A DNA stretch of 16,119 nucleotides, taken from positions 1 through 16,119 of the forward strand of contig CAZJUG010000021.1 of NCBI GenBank assembly GCA_964549155.1. The letters are read 5' to 3'. Position 1 is the stretch's first letter, and every line of letters starts with the position of its first letter. The notes beneath the pieces are model-generated. The model was not told where the DNA came from. It made no database searches and worked only from the letters and a program-made list of their open reading frames with translations. This DNA comes from CAKZRD01 sp964549155. GTDB taxonomy: Archaea; Nanobdellota; Nanobdellia; Pacearchaeales; GW2011-AR1. A program made the translations under genes and the position numbers. Below, piece by piece: positions 12,203-16,119 of the stretch.

Positions 12203-13752
12203 TTCCCAATCCTCCCCAGCATTCCCCTTAACTCATCGTAAAAGAAAGGCCTTCCGTCATACTTCAAAATTCTGTTTTTCTCTGGAACTTCAAAACCTGT
12301 TTTTTCTCTTATCAACCTTGAAAGTTGAGATGTCGCATTTTGCTCCACAACAAAAACCTTTCTCGCTTTTTTAATTTCTTTCTCTATTTTTCTTGAGAAA
12401 GGTTCTAAATAGATTATTTGCAAAACTTTCACATCGAGATTCTCGTTTTCAATAACATCTTGGACAACATTTTTTGTACTTCCGAAAGTCAAAATTAAAT
12501 TTTTAGAATTTTTCCTTCCATAAATTTCTATCGGAGAAAGTTTTTCTATTTCTTTATTAATCTCTTTCTGTTTTTTCAATCTTCTCTCTACAGAAAGTTT
12601 AATCTGGGCACCATCTTCGGTTGTATCTCCATTGGTTAGATGTTCATAACTTGTTGCCTTTATCAAATCCTTCCCACCAGGAATTTTTCTTGAAATCTTT
12701 ATTTTCTTTAATGGTTTTATCTTCTCATCTGTTGAAAACATAGACTCTGCTAGATGTTTATCTGAAAGAAGTAAACAAGGAACATTATAGTTTTCTGCTA
12801 AAAGAAGGAGTTCATTTGTTCTTTCTATTGATTGTTTCACATCTCCTGGAGCAAGGACAATTCTTGGAAATTCTCCATGTCCTGCATGAAGAACTAAATT
12901 TAAATCGTCTTGACTTGTATATGTAGGAACTCCTGTGCTTGGACCTGGACGAGAAGCAACATAAAAGGTTATGGGAATTTCAGATTGTCCTGCAAAACTT
13001 AAGCCTTCAGTCATCAAATCAAAACCTCCTCCAGCCGTAGCAACCATCGTGGATTTTCCCGAAAATGAGGAACCTAAGGCATAATTTATCGCTCCAACTT
13101 CACTTTCTGGTTGAAAAATATTAATATTCTTGTTTTTTTCTTGATATTCTGCCATCGCATGTAAAACTCCTGTAGCAGGAGTCATTGGGTAAGATATAAA
13201 AAAGTCCAGACCAGAATCGAAAGCTCCTTTTGCAACAGCATGGCTCCCATCCATTGAGATTAAATCTCGATTTATTTTTTCAAGATTGAATTTTTTTGTT
13301 TGTTTAGAATCTTGAAAAAACTTTCTAGCTAAATCTTCTTTATCCTCAAATTCTTTTTTTATTTCTCCAGCAAAATCATTTTCAGAGATACCTAATATTT
13401 TAGCTAAATCTGCTGCAAGGGCTATGTTAGTATCTCTCCCAATATCTGAATAAGAATCTGAAGACACAATCAAAGAATCTTTCTTCAATTCCAATTTGTG
13501 AATTTTTTTTGTATTCTCATCAAGAGAGACAAGAACATCAACTTTTGAATCACAACTAGAAATTTTCTTATCGGAAAAAGAAACTATATTGAAATTATGC
13601 CCTCCCCTAATCAGAGATTGGTAGTCTCTATAATTAAAAACAAAGTAACCTTGCTTCAAAAGGAGGTTTGATACAATCTCTGAAATTTTATTTATCCCCT
13701 GTCCTGCTTTTCCGCCAATTAAAATATTAAGTTTCATCTCTTTTGTTTTCAT
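12199..13752 (-). CDS. 2-oxoacid:ferredoxin oxidoreductase, fused gamma-alpha subunit
   Basis: A 517-residue protein joining two subunits. The gamma part (about 1-155) has GGKAGQGI (13-20) and YQSLIRGGHNF (44-54), which bind CoA. The alpha part (about 165-517) has SYPMTPAT (187-194), the 2-oxoacid- and thiamine-facing motif, and GPSTGVPTYTSQDDL further on, typical of the 2-oxoglutarate/branched-chain-type enzymes. Gamma-alpha fusion is known in this superfamily. A partner delta (ferredoxin-like) subunit is absent from the window, as in two-subunit enzymes such as those of Sulfolobus. The start is uncertain: ATG 13752, or ATG 13737, which gives MKLNILIGG as in many homologues. TATA-like boxes fit either (about 27 nt from 13752 or about 31 nt from 13737). 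It is first in a five-gene operon with ATGA coupling. Confidence 0.92.
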   Translation of the reverse strand: MKTKEMKLNILIGGKAGQGINKISEIVSNLLLKQGYFVFNYRDYQSLIRGGHNFNIVSFSDKKISSCDSKVDVLVSLDENTKKIHKLELKKDSLIVSSDSYSDIGRDTNIALAADLAKILGISENDFAGEIKKEFEDKEDLARKFFQDSKQTKKFNLEKINRDLISMDGSHAVAKGAFDSGLDFFISYPMTPATGVLHAMAEYQEKNKNINIFQPESEVGAINYALGSSFSGKSTMVATAGGGFDLMTEGLSFAGQSEIPITFYVASRPGPSTGVPTYTSQDDLNLVLHAGHGEFPRIVLAPGDVKQSIERTNELLLLAENYNVPCLLLSDKHLAESMFSTDEKIKPLKKIKISRKIPGGKDLIKATSYEHLTNGDTTEDGAQIKLSVERRLKKQKEINKEIEKLSPIEIYGRKNSKNLILTFGSTKNVVQDVIENENLDVKVLQIIYLEPFSRKIEKEIKKARKVFVVEQNATSQLSRLIREKTGFEVPEKNRILKYDGRPFFYDELRGMLGRIGK

Positions 13753-13797
13753 TAGATAGGAATCTATTTAAAGGTTTTTATGGTTTAAATCCTAAAG
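13753..13797. promoter_or_regulatory. 45-nt overlapping divergent promoter
   Basis: TATTTAAA (13765-13772) is centred about 30 nt before the NUDIX ATG (13798, plus) and, read on the other strand, about 31 nt before ATG 13737 of the oxidoreductase. A second minus-strand box, CCATAAAAA (13775-13783), is about 27 nt before ATG 13752. The boxes overlap, so the two operons probably compete for the same polymerase site. Confidence 0.45.
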
Positions 13798-14256
13798 ATG
13801 GTGAAGGAAAAATATCGTAAGGCGGTCTTTATAGTAGTTTATAGAAAAACAAGGAGTATTTTTGGAAATGAGAAAATAAAATATCTCCTATTAAAAAGAA
13901 AAAAACATTGGATTGGATGGGAGTTTCCAAAGGGGGGGATTGATGGAAAAGAAACAGCAATTGAAGCAGTAAAAAGGGAAATTTTTGAAGAGTGTGGGCA
14001 AAAAGGATTCAACCTAAAAAAATATAATTTTTCTGGGAAGTATAAATATCCAAGGAGATTAATTGATAGGCCTGGATTCATTGGACAGACATTTAAACTT
14101 TTTTCTGCTGAGGTAAAAAATAAAAAATGCAAAATTGACTCAAGAGAACATTCTACATACAAATGGGAAAGTTATGAAAAAGCCATAAAAATGGTTAGTT
14201 TCAATAACCAGAAAAAATCTTTAGAGATTGTAAATAGGGGAACTAGTAAAAAATGA
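13798..14256 (+). CDS. NUDIX hydrolase
   Basis: A 152-residue enzyme. The Nudix box is complete: G46-x5-E52-x7-R60-E61-x2-E64-E65-x-G67, preceded by WEFPKGGI, so Mg2+ binding and pyrophosphate-bond cleavage are expected. Substrates of the family include nucleoside polyphosphates, dinucleoside polyphosphates, sugar nucleotides and damaged dNTPs; the size and the WEFPKGG context resemble diadenosine-polyphosphate or house-cleaning enzymes, but the substrate is not fixed by these motifs. Basic residues are dense at the N-terminus and in the middle (LLLKRKKHW, 30-38). It is first in a chain with the acetyltransferase and acyl-CoA synthetase, sharing an ATGA overlap (14253-14256). It lies divergent from the oxidoreductase operon and probably has a leaderless mRNA. 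Confidence 0.9.
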   Translation: MVKEKYRKAVFIVVYRKTRSIFGNEKIKYLLLKRKKHWIGWEFPKGGIDGKETAIEAVKREIFEECGQKGFNLKKYNFSGKYKYPRRLIDRPGFIGQTFKLFSAEVKNKKCKIDSREHSTYKWESYEKAIKMVSFNNQKKSLEIVNRGTSKK

Positions 14257-14687
14257 TAATCAGAAAATTCAAACAAAAAGATGCTGAAATGTGTCAGGAA
14301 ATAATCTATGATTGTATAGAAATTTCTAAGAAAACAACAAGATCAGATAAAGAAAATCTAAGAAAAAAATATTCATTAAAAAAGATAATAGGCTATTCAA
14401 AAATTTCAGACTTCTTTATCTGTGGGGAAAAAAGGAATGTAATTGGAATGGGAAGACTAGAAGGAAATAAACTTGCCACGATATATTTTGACCCTAAATT
14501 TCATGGGCGAGGGGGAGGAACCTTGATAATTAAGAAGTTAGAGAGTTTGGCTAGGAGAAGAAAAATAAGAAGAGTTTATTTGGAAGCCCTTTTACAAGCC
14601 GTAGGATTTTATGAAAAAAATGGTTTCAAAAAACTAAAAAGAATATTAAAACCCATAAACTCTATGAAAATGGAGAAGATATTATGA
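14253..14687 (+). CDS. GNAT-family N-acetyltransferase
   Basis: A 144-residue protein. Motif order fits GNAT: MIIRKFKQKDAE with a helix (1-25), a central strand VIGMGRLEGNKLATIYFDPKF, the acetyl-CoA pyrophosphate loop HGRGGGTLI (84-92), a helix of basic residues LESLARRRK, and the late YLEALLQAVGFYEKNGFKKL that packs against CoA. All conserved parts are present and the length is standard. Substrate is unknown. ATGA overlaps join it to the NUDIX gene before (14253) and the acyl-CoA synthetase after (14684), so it is translated with both. In bacteria, GNAT enzymes encoded near acyl-CoA synthetases can acetylate the synthetase's active-site Lys, so this placement suggests a regulator, as inference. 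Confidence 0.87.
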   Translation: MIIRKFKQKDAEMCQEIIYDCIEISKKTTRSDKENLRKKYSLKKIIGYSKISDFFICGEKRNVIGMGRLEGNKLATIYFDPKFHGRGGGTLIIKKLESLARRRKIRRVYLEALLQAVGFYEKNGFKKLKRILKPINSMKMEKIL

Positions 14688-16119
14688 AAACTATAAACTG
14701 GTCTAAACTTGAAAAAGAATATTCAATTCAAAAGACAGATTTTAATGTTTTTCAGATTATAGAAAAAAGGATTAAAGAAAGTCCAAATTCTTTAGCATTA
14801 TCTTTTCAATACGAAACTGGAAAAGTTAGGAAATGGACATATCGCGAGCTTGGAGAAGAAGTTGATAAATTCTCTTTGATATTATTAAACGAAGGAGCAA
14901 AAAAACAAGATCGAATTGCATTGTTCTTGCCAAAATGTCCAGAGATTTATTTTGGAACACTAGCTGCAATAAAAATGGGGGCTATCGCAATGCCTTTGTT
15001 TGAAGCATTTCAGCAAGATGGTTTAAATCTTCGTTTAGAAAGAGGGGAAGCTAATTTTTTAATAACAAACAAAGAACTTTTTAAGAGGTATAAAAAAGTA
15101 AAAACTATAAAAAAAGTTTTTACTGTAGACTCTTCAAAATTCAAAGAGGATTTAAAAAAACAAAATAAAACAATTGAAACTGTAAAACTAAATAAAAAAG
15201 ATTCTTGTTTTATGATTTTCACTTCTTCAACTGCCGGAACTCCTGTTGCTGGAATCATGTTGCCCCATCAAGGAGCAGTACAATGGATTTACACAGGTAA
15301 AACTATCTTGGGATTAAAAAGAGAAACAAAATATTTTTGTTCGGCACACCCTGCCTGGGTCACGGGAGCAATTTATGGTGTTTTATCGCCTTTCTTAATC
15401 GGTTCAAGTATTTATTCAATTCAAGGAAGATTCGATGCTAAAAAATGGAAGGATTTTCTAATTAAAAACAGAATCTCTAATGTATACACGGCTCCCACAG
15501 TCTTTAGGTTACTCCGAGGAGACATTCATAAAAAAGATTTAATATTCATTAAAAGAATTTGTTCGGTCGGAGAAGCACTACCTCCAAGTTTAGTAGAGTT
15601 CTATAAAAAATTAGGTATGGGAATTATAGACACTTATTGGCAAACTGAAACAGGAGCAATCGTAATTGCAAACCTCCCATTCAAAAGAAATTCCCTTGGA
15701 AAATCTCAAGGAGTAAACATCGATCTGAAAAATGGAGAAATGGTCATAAAGACTCCTTGGCCTGCAATGATGACTGGAATATGGAAACATAAAAAGATGT
15801 TTGAAAGTTATTTTTCTAACAAGTTATTTTTAACACACGATTTAGCAAAAAAAGATAAACAAGGATATTTCTATTTCGAAGGAAGAAAGGACGATATAAT
15901 AAAAACTTCTGGAGAAAGAGTTTCTCCTTTAGAAATTGAAAGTGTTTTACTAAAATTTCCTGGAATAAAAGAGTCTGTAATCGTTGGAATACCTGATGAA
16001 GAGAGGGGAAATATTTTGAAATCTTATATTGTTTTAAACAAGAATATAAAACCTTCAGAAAATTTAAAACAAAGAATCTCTGATTTTGTAAAGAAAAATT
16101 ATGCAGGTCATGCCTACCC
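14684..16119 (+). CDS. AMP-forming acyl-CoA synthetase (acetyl-CoA synthetase-like), cut at window end
   Basis: 478 codons visible, C-terminus missing. The enzyme would activate a carboxylic acid with ATP to acyl-AMP and then join it to CoA. Motifs: FTSSTAGTPVAG (179-190, the A3 phosphate loop), HPAWVTGAIYG (222-232), YTAPTVFR (268-275), SVGEALPP (294-301), DTYWQTETG (316-324, very like acetyl-CoA synthetase), and YFEGRKDDIIKTSGERVSPL (397-416, hinge region). The A3 loop lacks both Lys of the usual TSGTTGKPKG pattern, an unusual change that needs checking because it can slow adenylation. The Lys of the final motif would lie past 16119. The ATG is set by ATGA overlap with the GNAT gene, with GGAG 8 nt before. 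It is the last visible gene of the NUDIX-GNAT chain. The acid could be acetate, propionate or longer. Confidence 0.9.
   Translation, partial: MKTINWSKLEKEYSIQKTDFNVFQIIEKRIKESPNSLALSFQYETGKVRKWTYRELGEEVDKFSLILLNEGAKKQDRIALFLPKCPEIYFGTLAAIKMGAIAMPLFEAFQQDGLNLRLERGEANFLITNKELFKRYKKVKTIKKVFTVDSSKFKEDLKKQNKTIETVKLNKKDSCFMIFTSSTAGTPVAGIMLPHQGAVQWIYTGKTILGLKRETKYFCSAHPAWVTGAIYGVLSPFLIGSSIYSIQGRFDAKKWKDFLIKNRISNVYTAPTVFRLLRGDIHKKDLIFIKRICSVGEALPPSLVEFYKKLGMGIIDTYWQTETGAIVIANLPFKRNSLGKSQGVNIDLKNGEMVIKTPWPAMMTGIWKHKKMFESYFSNKLFLTHDLAKKDKQGYFYFEGRKDDIIKTSGERVSPLEIESVLLKFPGIKESVIVGIPDEERGNILKSYIVLNKNIKPSENLKQRISDFVKKNYAGHAY

Noticed and set aside
15010..15258. Open frame on the minus strand inside the acyl-CoA synthetase gene
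   Set aside because: It lies wholly inside a well-supported gene and has no motif.

Overview
The window looks like one scaffold piece (with a 100-N gap at 3419-3518) from an AT-rich archaeon with compact gene packing, most likely a DPANN-type lineage such as the Woesearchaeota/Pacearchaeota group. The lineage is inference. The evidence is an archaeal-type diphthine synthase, an FtsZ, TATA-like boxes about 25-30 nt upstream of many first genes (implying leaderless transcripts), Shine-Dalgarno sites mainly at internal operon genes, and many ATGA overlaps. No stretch longer than about 145 nt, apart from the gap, lacks a gene. I see no tRNA, rRNA, CRISPR array or insertion sequence.

Layout. 1-1900: the 5' part of ileS, a small winged-helix regulator, and a divergent pair of membrane-protein genes. 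1760-3418: ftsZ with a strong hairpin/U-tract terminator, a leader with an oddly placed ribosome site, and a gene running into the gap. 3519-5606: a second gap-truncated gene, diphthine synthase with a coupled small membrane protein, and a divergent TatD-family hydrolase. 5587-9378: a stand-alone [FeFe]-hydrogenase-like H-cluster protein coupled to an unusual nucleotidyltransferase-GNAT fusion, then an ABC exporter half-transporter. 9432-10546: three poorly known genes, one a tiny acidic reading frame. 10583-13752: a five-gene operon with a fused gamma-alpha subunit and the beta subunit of a 2-oxoacid:ferredoxin oxidoreductase, two small membrane proteins and a phosphoribosyltransferase. 13798-16119: a divergent coupled chain of NUDIX hydrolase, GNAT acetyltransferase and AMP-forming acyl-CoA synthetase (cut by the window end).

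How it may work together. The oxidoreductase would oxidise a 2-oxoacid to an acyl-CoA and reduce ferredoxin. An H-cluster enzyme could reoxidise ferredoxin by releasing H2, although this one may instead be sensory because its proton-relay Cys is replaced. The acyl-CoA synthetase interconverts acyl-CoA and acid, and the GNAT next to it could acetylate it. This is a plausible minimal fermentative module but remains inference.

The most distinctive items are the minimal H-cluster protein with its coupled fusion partner, the interlocked divergent promoters (especially 4773-4805), the paired AATT-centred palindromes at the winged-helix gene, and the unusual ftsZ leader.
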